Source: Sporolactobacillus putidus
Lineage (GTDB): Bacteria; Bacillota; Bacilli; Bacillales; Sporolactobacillaceae
Direction: 5' to 3'
DNA length: 64,000 bases
Assembly: GCF_014647035.1 (NCBI RefSeq)
Contig: NZ_BMOK01000001.1
Span: forward strand, 372,001-436,000
Each line of letters starts with the position of its first letter. Position 1 is the stretch's first letter. The notes under the pieces were generated by a model. That model did not search any database. It had not been told where the DNA came from and saw nothing but the letters and a program-made list of their open reading frames with translations. Of the stretch, positions 8,636-16,638 are shown piece by piece. A program made the position numbers and the translations under genes.

Positions 8636-9553
8636 GTGTCAATAAAAAAAATATCTTTAATCGGTATGGGTGCCATCGGCTGCGCTTATGGAAGCAAACT
8701 GCATGATCTTGCACCGGAAAATCTCCACGTGATCGCGGACGGGGAGCGCATCAAGCGATACAGGGAAGACGGATTTATCATTAACGGCAAACCTTATTCC
8801 TTCAATTATGTGACCCCTGAAAACGAAACTGAACCGGCAGATCTTGTCATCATTGCCGTCAAGTTCACCCAGCTGCCGCAGGCCATCAGAGACATCCGCA
8901 ACCATGTCGGCGAAAAGACCATCATTTTGTCCTTATTAAACGGCATCTCCAGCGAAGAAATGATCGCGGAAAGCTACGGCACAGACAAAATCCTTTACTC
9001 GCTCTGCAACGCTATCGACGCGAACAGGGAAGGCAACAACGTCGATTTTACAACCTACGGGATTATCTACTTTGGTGAAAAGACAAATACGGTTTATTCG
9101 GAGAAAGTGAACGCCGTGAAGAATTTGTTTGACCGGGCCGGCATTGATTATAAGATTCCCGAGAACATGATGCGTGCCCTATGGTACAAATTCATGGTCA
9201 ACGTCGGTATCAATCAATCGTCCGCAGTCACCGGCGGACGTTACGGAACATTTCAGACCAACCAACAGGCCATCGATCTGATGATTTCAGCCATGCGGGA
9301 GATCATCAGCATCTCTGAAAAAGCCGGTATTGGATTGAATGAACAGGATATACAGAATCAGCTCGACATTTTCAAAAAGATGAATCCTGAGGGCCGGACA
9401 TCCATGCTTCAGGATATTGAGAGCGGAAGAAAGACCGAGGTGGACATGTTTTCAGGAACGGTATGCAGGTTAGGCGAAAAATACGGCGTTCCGACTCCGG
9501 TTAACCGCACCTTGTACAGAATCATTAAGACACTTGAGTCGACCCGCCGATAA
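8636..9553 (+). CDS. panE: 2-dehydropantoate 2-reductase (ketopantoate reductase) family
   Basis: A 305-residue ApbA/PanE-family NADPH reductase; ketopantoate reductase makes pantoate for coenzyme A. The N-terminal Rossmann fold has LIGMGAIGCAYGSKL. The catalytic Lys is in ALWYKFMVNVGINQ near residue 187, and the C-terminal helical domain ends with a Glu/Ser-rich SMLQDIESGRKTEVD substrate block. The start is GTG at 8636, seven bases after AAAGGAG; longer versions have no ribosome site. Paralogues of PanE with other 2-keto substrates are common, so the exact reaction is likely but not certain. It is a single gene. Confidence 0.8.
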   Translation: MSIKKISLIGMGAIGCAYGSKLHDLAPENLHVIADGERIKRYREDGFIINGKPYSFNYVTPENETEPADLVIIAVKFTQLPQAIRDIRNHVGEKTIILSLLNGISSEEMIAESYGTDKILYSLCNAIDANREGNNVDFTTYGIIYFGEKTNTVYSEKVNAVKNLFDRAGIDYKIPENMMRALWYKFMVNVGINQSSAVTGGRYGTFQTNQQAIDLMISAMREIISISEKAGIGLNEQDIQNQLDIFKKMNPEGRTSMLQDIESGRKTEVDMFSGTVCRLGEKYGVPTPVNRTLYRIIKTLESTRR

Positions 9554-9629
9554 AGACTCTTCTGAATAATAAGCTAGAAAAAAAGTATTTACAAAAAAAT
9601 CATAATTTTTTTATTTTTCGAAGGAATAT

Positions 9630-9657
9630 TTGCAAAATTGTCGAATGTCTATATTAA
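9630..9657 (+). promoter_or_regulatory. Candidate promoter of the EamA leader
   Basis: TTGCAA and TATTAA with 16 bp between (or TTTGCA with 17). It lies upstream of the leader peptide frame and the attenuator. Confidence 0.45.
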
Positions 9658-9683
9658 AATAGAAGGCGAATCTTGAAACAGGT

Positions 9684-9758
9684 GTGAGCATTTTTCTTTT
9701 GCCGATTGGAAATCGTTGGTCTTTTAAGAGAAATTTAATTTTTTCATTCTTGGGCTGA
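9684..9758 (+). CDS. Leader peptide upstream of EamA exporter (24 aa, candidate)
   Basis: A small frame starting GTG at 9684 with the hydrophobic/basic peptide MSIFLLPIGNRWSF and then a KRNLIF region. Its stop TGA (9756-9758) lies inside the left arm of the terminator hairpin at 9752-9785. The ribosome site is weak (AGGT close to GTG; AGAAGG further up would suit a 4-codon frame starting TTG at 9674 instead). The geometry is that of ribosome-controlled attenuation ahead of a transporter or resistance gene. No known leader family is assigned. Confidence 0.4.
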   Translation: MSIFLLPIGNRWSFKRNLIFSFLG

Positions 9759-9785
9759 GCTCTTTCTACTGAAAGAACTCAGTCC
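9752..9785 (+). terminator. Attenuator-type terminator before the EamA gene
   Basis: GGGCTGAG pairs with CTCAGTCC (one G-T pair), extended by TCTTTC with GAAAGA; the loop is TACT and TTTT follows. It lies 34 bp before the EamA start and after the predicted promoter, so it would stop transcription inside the leader unless prevented. Confidence 0.65.
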
Positions 9786-9818
9786 TTTTGCTGAAAAAAC
9801 ATAATCAAGGTGAAAACG

Positions 9819-10718
9819 ATGCAATCTGTTCACAGTAAATGGCTAATTTATTGTATTTTTGTGATCCTTTGGAGTGGGGGAGCTATTTTTGTTGAATTAG
9901 GCCTCAAATTTGCCGATCCATTACCCTTTTTGATGTTACGCTTTTTAATTGCAACTGTACTTATGTGGACGTTTTGTCTATTTGTAAAGCCTTCTTTTCC
10001 AAAACAAGCATTTGAATGGCGGATGATTATTTTAACAGCCATCTTTCAACAAATCGGTTATCAATTTTTTTATTTTCTGGCGCTAGATAATCGTATTTCT
10101 CCTGGAGTTCTTACAATTATTCTGGGTGCACAACCCATTTTAACAGCTATTTTGATGAATGAAGGGACTAATAGATTTCAATGGATCGGTCTTTTATTTG
10201 GAATGATCGGCTTAACTTTTGTTGTTTGGCAACAAATTTTCAGCGGTACACTGTCTACTATTGGTATTTTATATAGCCTATTCTCTTTCCTGTCTATTAC
10301 TGTCGGTACCATCCTACAAAAAAATGTTCATACCAATTTACCAATTAATGTATCCATTCAGTATACGTGCAGCTTTATTGCTTTCTCTACTTTCTCATTG
10401 TTTTTCCATTCGTTAAATGTAAGATGGACAGGGCTGTTTGTTCTTTCATTACTGTTTATGGCATTAGGGGTAACTGTAAGTGCAACATTACTTTTGTATT
10501 ACATGATTAGCAAGGGAAAGTTGACGAACACTACAAGTATTTTTTATTGTGTCCCACCATTCACTGCGATACTGGATTACATTACTTTTGGTCACAAACT
10601 AAACGTACCGATTGTTATCGGCATGGTTTTGATTATTCTTGGAATGGTATTGATAAATCCTCAAAAAGTTTCAAAGCGCACTGTCAATCAATCCGAGATA
10701 ATAAAAAAACACCTTTAA
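9819..10718 (+). CDS. EamA/DMT-family exporter
   Basis: A 299-residue drug/metabolite transporter with two EamA repeats and about ten membrane segments, starting with WLIYCIFVILWSGGAIFVE. Both halves show the typical Gly/Pro-rich helix ends (GVLTIILGAQPILTAIL and SIFYCVPPFTAILDYI). The family exports amino acids, metabolites or drugs; the substrate cannot be named. The ATG at 9819 follows AAGGTG with a good spacer; GTG at 9810 overlaps that site. The gene and its leader are clearly more AT-rich than their neighbours, suggesting acquisition by transfer. The leader carries a uORF and a terminator, hinting at induction by something that slows ribosomes. Confidence 0.85.
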   Translation: MQSVHSKWLIYCIFVILWSGGAIFVELGLKFADPLPFLMLRFLIATVLMWTFCLFVKPSFPKQAFEWRMIILTAIFQQIGYQFFYFLALDNRISPGVLTIILGAQPILTAILMNEGTNRFQWIGLLFGMIGLTFVVWQQIFSGTLSTIGILYSLFSFLSITVGTILQKNVHTNLPINVSIQYTCSFIAFSTFSLFFHSLNVRWTGLFVLSLLFMALGVTVSATLLLYYMISKGKLTNTTSIFYCVPPFTAILDYITFGHKLNVPIVIGMVLIILGMVLINPQKVSKRTVNQSEIIKKHL

Positions 10719-10840
10719 ATGATCTGAACCCCAAAATAGTCCTCAGATTTGTGTCGTATGATCTGGACCTACATCCATGTTTGAAGTAAATCCTATTTTC
10801 GATGAATATTACTCAATATTTTAAGTATTGTTCCGACAAA

Positions 10841-10870
10841 CTTAAGCCCACAGTTATCTGTGGGCTTAAG
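10841..10870 (+). terminator. Terminator after the EamA gene
   Basis: Perfect 13-bp inverted repeat CTTAAGCCCACAG with a TTAT loop, followed by TTTTAATATT. Confidence 0.9.
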
Positions 10871-10977
10871 TTTTAATATTATTTTAGCCGGTTTAGCACG
10901 CATTACGTAAGAATCCAAAACCGCTTTGTTTTAAGTGAAGGGTGGTTTAGAATGAAGGACCCCATTTATCGTGCCGT

Positions 10978-11295
10978 TCAATCAAACATGTCTCCGAACA
11001 TATCGAATACAGACTCTTTCTTTTTCTTTCGGGGGTAATGCGAATGTCCGTCATCGTCATGATACCTGTGATGCTCATGATCATCGTGCCCATGGTGCCG
11101 ATCTTCATGCTCCCAGTCGTCGTCTCGCTCGTGCCATTGATTAAACGGCTGCCGGACTTCTTTTACTTGCTCCGTAATTTTTTCCAGCTCTCCGCGGTCC
11201 AGCCATATCCCCTTGCAATTCGGACAGATATCGATCATCACGCCGTACCGCTCCACTTCTTTCATCCGCACATCTTCACATACCGGACAATTCAT
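10978..11295 (-). CDS. Zinc-ribbon (TFIIB-type) protein with His-rich tail
   Basis: A 105-residue small protein. Residues 1-40 hold a zf-TFIIB ribbon with CPVC and CPNCKGIWLDRGEL, a well-known bacterial domain of unknown role. The middle is very rich in His and Asp (a run of HHGHDDHEHHRYHDDDGHSH), likely binding metal, followed by a lysine patch and the tail FDMFGDMFD. The start is ATG at 11295 after AAAGGGAG; a longer frame would add 20 residues without a ribosome site. Single gene, convergent with the EamA gene and divergent from pflB. Confidence 0.85.
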   Translation of the reverse strand: MNCPVCEDVRMKEVERYGVMIDICPNCKGIWLDRGELEKITEQVKEVRQPFNQWHERDDDWEHEDRHHGHDDHEHHRYHDDDGHSHYPRKKKKESVFDMFGDMFD

Positions 11296-11444
11296 CTCAT
11301 CGCTCCCTTTCCGCAATACTTTTTCTAATCTGATTATATCAAAAAAGACGAGCATGCGTTTTCCTCAGCGGATCCTTCCCTAATGAAAAGCTGCTTCTGT
11401 GCTTATCCGTGCTGTATATTCATGAAAATATCAAGATGTGTTAA

Positions 11445-11499
11445 TGTGAACAAATCGTCACAAATGATATGTAAGCGCTTTCGTATATTAAGATATAAT
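11445..11499 (+). promoter_or_regulatory. pflB control region: dyad, cre-like site, -10
   Basis: TGTGA at 11445 and TCACA at 11458 form a dyad with an 8-bp spacer (Fnr and Rex sites normally have 6). ATGTAAGCGCTTTCGT at 11469-11484 is a strong cre-like (CcpA) match. TATAAT at 11494-11499 is a good -10. The cre overlaps the place of the -35, so catabolite control of pfl is likely. Redox control through the dyad is only a possibility. Confidence 0.6.
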
Positions 11500-11547
11500 A
11501 TAAGCGTACCCGTTCAGGTAATTACTCTTTCAAGGAGGATGATAGCA

Positions 11548-13803
11548 ATGGAAGCCGTAATGAAGGGCAACAAAAACAGTTCGGCATGGGACGGATTTGT
11601 CGAAGGCAACTGGAAAAGAGAGATAGACGTCCGTGACTTTATCATGAAAAATGTAACTTCCTATAATGGTGACGAATCATTTCTCGAAGGAGCGACAAAA
11701 GAAACAGAACTGCTTTGGAAACAAGTAATGCAGCTGTCCGAAGAAGAAAGGAAAAAAGGCGGCGTGCTGAATCTGGACACTGAAATTGTATCTACGATAA
11801 CGTCGCATAAGCCCGGCTATCTGAATAAAGAAATTGAAAAGATTGTCGGCGTTCAGACGGATCAGCCGTTCAAACGCTCACTGATGCCTTATGGCGGCAT
11901 ACGCATGGCAAAACAGGCTTGCGAATCATACGGTTATAAGATGAGTGATGAACTGGAAAGAATTTTCACCGATTACCGCAAAACACATAATCAGGGCGTG
12001 TTCGACGCCTATACGGACGAAATGAAGCTCGCCCGCCACGTCGGCATCATTACCGGACTGCCGGACGCATACGGCCGCGGAAGAATCATCGGCGACTATC
12101 GCCGCGTCGCGCTCTATGGTGTCGACTATCTAATTAAACAGAAAAAGATTGACAAACAGAATACAAGCAGCAAAATGACGGAGGATGTCATCCGTCTCAG
12201 AGAAGAGCTGACGGAACAAATTCGTGCGCTGCAGGATTTGAAAACTATGGCGGCAAGCTACGGCTTCGATATTTCCGGACCGGCGAATAACGCGAAAGAA
12301 GCTTTTCAGTGGCTTTATTTCGGCTATCTCGCTTCCGTAAAAGAACAGAACGGAGCAGCGATGAGTCTTGGACGTACATCGACATTTTTGGATATTTATA
12401 TTGAGAGAGATTTGTCCAAACATATTCTGACAGAATCGGAAGTCCAGGAACTGGTCGACCACTTCATCATGAAGCTCCGCCTTGTGAAATTTGCCCGCAC
12501 ACCGGATTATAATGAACTGTTTAGCGGTGACCCAACTTGGGTAACAGAATCAATAGGGGGCATGGCCGTTGACGGCCGGTCACTTGTTACCAAAAATTCA
12601 TTTCGTTTCCTGCACACACTGGAAAATCTTGGACCTGCGCCCGAACCGAACCTGACCGTCCTCTGGTCAAAGCAGCTGCCCGGTGCATTCAAGAAATACT
12701 GTGCAAAGATTTCTATCAAGACAAGTGCGATTCAATACGAGAATGATGATCTGATGCGTGTGGAATACGGAGACGATTACGGCATTGCCTGCTGTGTATC
12801 CGCGATGCGTATCGGAAAACAGATGCAGTTCTTCGGCGCCCGCGCCAATCTGGCAAAGACTCTGCTTTACGCAATCAACGGCGGCGTCGATGAAGTTAAA
12901 AAAGTTCAGGTCGCACCGCCTTTTTCTCCTGTTAAAAGTGATGTGCTTGATTATGATGATGTGATGGCGAAATTCGACCGGATGATGGATTGGCTGGCCG
13001 ATCTTTATATCAATACGCTTAATGTGATTCACTACATGCATGATAAATATTGCTATGAACGCAGTGAAATGGCGCTTCATGACACGCAGATTCTGCGTAC
13101 GATGGCTACAGGTATTGCGGGGCTGAGCGTAGCCGCCGACTCCCTGAGCGCGATTAAATATGCGAAGGTCCATGTCGTACGCGATGAGGACGGTCTGGCT
13201 GTAGGTTTTAACACGGAAGGCGATTTTCCAAAGTACGGCAACAACGATGAACGCGTGGATTCCATTGCCGTTGATCTGGTCAAACGCTTCATGACGAAGC
13301 TGAACAAGAACGCAACCTATCGTGAGTCAGTACCTACTCTTTCGATTCTGACGATCACATCCAATGTCGTCTATGGAAAGAAAACGGGAAATACACCGGA
13401 CGGACGCCAACTGGGCGAACCTTTTGCCCCGGGCGCCAATCCGATGCACGGACGCGACACAAAAGGAGCGCTTGCGTCTCTGACTTCTGTCGCAAAACTT
13501 CCGTACCGCTATGCAATGGACGGTATTTCAAACACATTCTCGATTGTGCCTCAGGCACTCGGAAAAGAACAGGAAACAAGAGTTGCAAACTTGATAGCCA
13601 TGCTTGACGGCTATGCTGAGAAAGGGGGTCATCATATCAATATCAACGTGTTTAACCGTGAGACGCTGCTTGATGCTATGGATCACCCTGAAAAGTATCC
13701 GCAACTGACCATTCGTGTGTCCGGTTATGCCGTTAACTTTATTAAACTTACCCGTGAGCAGCAGCTCGAAGTCGTTCACCGCACATTCCATGAATCGATT
13801 TGA
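11548..13803 (+). CDS. pflB: Pyruvate formate-lyase (formate acetyltransferase)
   Basis: A 751-residue glycyl-radical enzyme converting pyruvate and CoA to acetyl-CoA and formate under anaerobic conditions. The two active-site cysteines are adjacent, in GIACCVSAM at residues 415-416. The radical glycine is in RVSGYAVNF at residue 726. Length and motifs are those of the standard PflB. The start is ATG at 11548, after CAAGGAGGATGATAGCA; the frame is open further up but without a ribosome site. pflA follows 45 bp downstream on the same strand and is needed to install the radical. The promoter region has a cre-like site and a dyad. Confidence 0.97.
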   Translation: MEAVMKGNKNSSAWDGFVEGNWKREIDVRDFIMKNVTSYNGDESFLEGATKETELLWKQVMQLSEEERKKGGVLNLDTEIVSTITSHKPGYLNKEIEKIVGVQTDQPFKRSLMPYGGIRMAKQACESYGYKMSDELERIFTDYRKTHNQGVFDAYTDEMKLARHVGIITGLPDAYGRGRIIGDYRRVALYGVDYLIKQKKIDKQNTSSKMTEDVIRLREELTEQIRALQDLKTMAASYGFDISGPANNAKEAFQWLYFGYLASVKEQNGAAMSLGRTSTFLDIYIERDLSKHILTESEVQELVDHFIMKLRLVKFARTPDYNELFSGDPTWVTESIGGMAVDGRSLVTKNSFRFLHTLENLGPAPEPNLTVLWSKQLPGAFKKYCAKISIKTSAIQYENDDLMRVEYGDDYGIACCVSAMRIGKQMQFFGARANLAKTLLYAINGGVDEVKKVQVAPPFSPVKSDVLDYDDVMAKFDRMMDWLADLYINTLNVIHYMHDKYCYERSEMALHDTQILRTMATGIAGLSVAADSLSAIKYAKVHVVRDEDGLAVGFNTEGDFPKYGNNDERVDSIAVDLVKRFMTKLNKNATYRESVPTLSILTITSNVVYGKKTGNTPDGRQLGEPFAPGANPMHGRDTKGALASLTSVAKLPYRYAMDGISNTFSIVPQALGKEQETRVANLIAMLDGYAEKGGHHININVFNRETLLDAMDHPEKYPQLTIRVSGYAVNFIKLTREQQLEVVHRTFHESI

Positions 13804-13848
13804 GCAGCGTGTCCGGCAGAGTGATGAAGCAACCGGGAGGGGGGTAAC

Positions 13849-14610
13849 ATGGTTACGGGCAATATCCACTCAATTGAATCTTTCGGCACGGTCGACGGAC
13901 CGGGTATCCGCTTTGTCGTGTTCGTGCAGGGCTGCCCCCTGCGCTGCAAATACTGCCACAATGTCGACACCCGAGAAATCGGTACCGGAAAATCGATTAG
14001 CGTTGAACAGATTGTCAGCGAGTTAAAAGATTATCTTCCGTTTATTCAGTCGTCCGGCGGAGGCATAACGGTCAGCGGCGGAGAACCCCTGCTGCAGATG
14101 CCGTTTCTTACAGAGCTGTTCAAAGCTTGTAAAGCTCTCGGTGTCCATACGGCGATTGATACATCCGGAGGCTGTTATGTCGATGCGCCTTTTTTCCACA
14201 GAGCTTTTGATGAATTGGCTAACTATACGGATCTGGTCATATTGGATCTAAAAGAGATTGATTCAGATAAGCATAAGTGGCTGACCGGCCTGCCAAACAA
14301 GAACATTCTCGCCTTTGCCCGGCTTCTGGCAGAAAAGAAAATACCGGTCTGGATCCGCCACGTACTCGTTCCCGGAGTTACCGATTCTGAGAGCGATCTC
14401 GACAGGCTCGGCAAATTCATCGGCACACTTGATAACGTCGAACGTGTTGAAATTCTTCCCTACCATAAAATGGGCATCTATAAATGGGAGGCACTCGGAC
14501 TCGACTATGCGTTGAAAGAAGTCCAGCCCCCTTCCTCTCAGGATCTCAAACGAGCTTATCGTCTGCTCCGGCAGAATCTTGATGAAGGTTTGGTTGCAAT
14601 TCCTGAGTAA
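13849..14610 (+). CDS. pflA: Pyruvate formate-lyase activating enzyme (radical SAM)
   Basis: A 253-residue radical SAM activase that abstracts hydrogen from the PflB glycine. The cluster motif CPLRCKYC has cysteines at 29, 33 and 36. SGGEPLLQ is the SAM-binding GGE motif, and GTVDGPGIRFVVF is the usual N-terminal signature of this group. No extra ferredoxin insert is present, as expected for PFL activase rather than for glycerol dehydratase-type activases. Start: ATG at 13849 with GGGAGGGGGG in front. Second gene of the pflBA operon, closed by a strong terminator. Confidence 0.96.
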   Translation: MVTGNIHSIESFGTVDGPGIRFVVFVQGCPLRCKYCHNVDTREIGTGKSISVEQIVSELKDYLPFIQSSGGGITVSGGEPLLQMPFLTELFKACKALGVHTAIDTSGGCYVDAPFFHRAFDELANYTDLVILDLKEIDSDKHKWLTGLPNKNILAFARLLAEKKIPVWIRHVLVPGVTDSESDLDRLGKFIGTLDNVERVEILPYHKMGIYKWEALGLDYALKEVQPPSSQDLKRAYRLLRQNLDEGLVAIPE

Positions 14611-14622
14611 TAAATTAACGTT

Positions 14623-14654
14623 CTGCAAGCCTATAAAGCTTGCAGATTTTTTTT
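14623..14654 (+). terminator. Terminator of pflBA
   Basis: CTGCAAGC / GCTTGCAG, 7-nt loop, then A and eight T. Confidence 0.93.
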
Positions 14655-14690
14655 GTCTTATATGATATTAACCGTGTTATTGTTAAATTA

Positions 14691-14719
14691 TTGCATCTAA
14701 ACAACAGTTAGACTATGAT
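14691..14719 (+). promoter_or_regulatory. Promoter of the murR-like gene
   Basis: TTGCAT, 17 bp, TATGAT, ending about 30 bp before the TTG start. Good sigma-A match. Confidence 0.65.
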
Positions 14720-14750
14720 ACAAAAAAAGAATGATCCGGAGGAAGAAAAG

Positions 14751-15599
14751 TTGAACTCATTGCTCGATCAGATCAAAAATCGCTTAGAACAATTATCAGA
14801 TGCCGAAAAAATAGTAGGTACTTATATCATTAAATATCCTGAAAATGTTCCTAATATGACAGCCAAAGATTTATCGATAAAAACAGGGGTCAGTCCCGCG
14901 AGTGTCGTGCGTTTTTTTAAATCGATCGGTGCGGCAAGCTTCAAAAAATTTAAGCTTGAACTGGTTAAGGAATTAACTTTATCAGAGAACGATCTGACCG
15001 ATTTTTCCATTCTTCAAAAGAAAGACTCACCCTATGAACTTTTTTACAAAGTGACAAAACTCAATCAGAATGCTCTCGAATCAACACAACTCTCACTTGA
15101 ACGAAAAAATTTTGAAAAAGGGGTGGATGCATTAAAAAATGCTGATAAAATTACATTTTTCGGAGTCGGTGGTTCGGCGATCGCAGCAATCGACGGAAGT
15201 TATAAGTTCTCACGGCTTGGTTTTCATTCCACGATGATGTCGGATTTTCATCAAATTGCCGCCACGATTCCCTATCTCACTAAATCTTCCGTATTTGTTG
15301 CGATCAGTATGTCCGGAAAAACTAAAGACGTACTTGAACTTGCACAGCTTGCAAAAAAGAATAGCGCGTTAGTTGTGGCAATAACAAATGCTCAAAAATC
15401 ACCGCTTTTCAAGCTCGCAGATATTCAATTATGTACCCCCATTGTTGAACAGGACTTTCGGATAGGAAGCATTGCCTCAACCATGACACAACTCAATATT
15501 ATCGATGCCTTATACTTAAGTGTTTTTCACCTGCTCGGTGATCAAGTGATCAGTCAGTATCGAGAAGCGCGCGAGGCCGTCATTCGACTCAGAAGATAA
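14751..15599 (+). CDS. murR: RpiR/MurR-family regulator of MurNAc use
   Basis: A 282-residue regulator: N-terminal HTH_6 (about 1-75, with MTAKDLSIKTGVSPASVVRFF) and C-terminal SIS domain (about 115-250, with FFGVGGSAIAAIDGSYKFSRLG and AISMSGKTKDVLELAQLA) that would bind a phosphosugar such as MurNAc-6-phosphate. TTG at 14751, eight bases after GGAGG, is the likely start; the frame extends up to ATG 14715 without a site. It sits directly before murQ and murP with its own promoter, so control of those genes is the natural reading. The symbol is by context. Confidence 0.82.
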   Translation: MNSLLDQIKNRLEQLSDAEKIVGTYIIKYPENVPNMTAKDLSIKTGVSPASVVRFFKSIGAASFKKFKLELVKELTLSENDLTDFSILQKKDSPYELFYKVTKLNQNALESTQLSLERKNFEKGVDALKNADKITFFGVGGSAIAAIDGSYKFSRLGFHSTMMSDFHQIAATIPYLTKSSVFVAISMSGKTKDVLELAQLAKKNSALVVAITNAQKSPLFKLADIQLCTPIVEQDFRIGSIASTMTQLNIIDALYLSVFHLLGDQVISQYREAREAVIRLRR

Positions 15600-15665
15600 A
15601 GTTAAACGGCTCTTTTTTTTTTTTCATAAATTAGATTATTTGTTTCGTTATTTTTTATAATATTA

Positions 15666-15693
15666 TTGACTTTTAGTTTCAATTGAATAGAAT
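15666..15693 (+). promoter_or_regulatory. Promoter of murQP with palindromic operator candidate
   Basis: TTGACT and TAGAAT with 16 bp between. The palindrome TTCAATTGAA (15678-15687) fills the spacer next to the -10, an ideal repressor site, probably for the MurR-like protein. Confidence 0.6.
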
Positions 15694-15738
15694 ATTAAGA
15701 AGAAAATAAATTAAGAAAACAACAAAGGTGTGTTTTAA

Positions 15739-16635
15739 GTGATCGATCATTTGTCTACAGAAAAGCGCAATGAGAAGACCATGAATCTTGACACCATGTC
15801 TATTCATGACTTATTGACCACGATGAATCATGAAGACCGGACCGTGCCCCAGGCTGTCGGAAATGTACTGAACGCTGTCGAGCAAGCGGTTCAGTGTGTC
15901 GTTAAGTCTTTTAAATCGGGCGGCCGCCTGATTTATCTGGGCGCAGGAACAAGCGGACGGCTGGGCGTATTGGACGCTGCGGAGTGCCCTCCGACATTTA
16001 GTGTCTCTTCGAACATGGTTCAGGGGATCATTGCAGGGGGTGAAAAAGCATTAACTCACGCTGTTGAAGGCATAGAAGACAATGAAAAATTAGGAGGTGA
16101 AGATCTTAAAGCATTATCTATCTCCGAATGGGATACGATTGTAGGTATCGCAGCAAGCGGAAGAACGCCTTATGTCATCGGTGGATTAAAATATGCTCAA
16201 AAAGCGGGGGCAAAGACAATTAGTCTTTCTTGTAATAAAAATGCTGAAATCAGCAGATACGCGAATGTCAAGATTGAGATTGAGACCGGACCTGAAGTCT
16301 TGACCGGGTCGACCCGCCTGAAGGCTGGAACTGCGCAAAAACTGGTTCTTAATATGATTTCAACGGCTTCAATGGTCCAAATAGGAAAAGTTTATAAGAA
16401 TCTAATGGTCGACGTGCAGCCAACAAATCAAAAATTAATTGATCGCGCTGAACGAATCATTATGCAGGCAACAGATATCGAACGGGAAACAGCCAGGAAA
16501 TATTTTGAAATGGCTCACCATGACGTTAAAGCGGCAATCGTGATGAATCTGCTGAACTGCTCATATGATGAGGCAAGAAATCATTTAAAACATGCAAATG
16601 GTTTTATTCGAGAAACGTTGCAGGAGGGATCATAA
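15739..16635 (+). CDS. murQ: N-acetylmuramic acid 6-phosphate etherase
   Basis: A 298-residue lyase that cleaves the D-lactyl ether of MurNAc-6-phosphate, giving GlcNAc-6-phosphate and lactate in cell-wall sugar salvage. SIS-type fold: YLGAGTSGRLGVLDAAECPP (about 73-92) binds the sugar phosphate; EGIEDN holds the catalytic Glu; AASGRTPYVIGGL and GSTRLKAGTAQKL are family signatures. Starts GTG at 15739 after AAAGGTG. It is followed within 3 bp by murP, so they are one operon. Confidence 0.96.
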   Translation: MIDHLSTEKRNEKTMNLDTMSIHDLLTTMNHEDRTVPQAVGNVLNAVEQAVQCVVKSFKSGGRLIYLGAGTSGRLGVLDAAECPPTFSVSSNMVQGIIAGGEKALTHAVEGIEDNEKLGGEDLKALSISEWDTIVGIAASGRTPYVIGGLKYAQKAGAKTISLSCNKNAEISRYANVKIEIETGPEVLTGSTRLKAGTAQKLVLNMISTASMVQIGKVYKNLMVDVQPTNQKLIDRAERIIMQATDIERETARKYFEMAHHDVKAAIVMNLLNCSYDEARNHLKHANGFIRETLQEGS

Positions 16636-16638
16636 ATA

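Noticed and set aside
11445-11462. TGTGA/TCACA dyad as a true Fnr or Rex site
   Set aside because: The spacer is 8 bp and both proteins use 6, so it is kept only as a dyad of unknown use.
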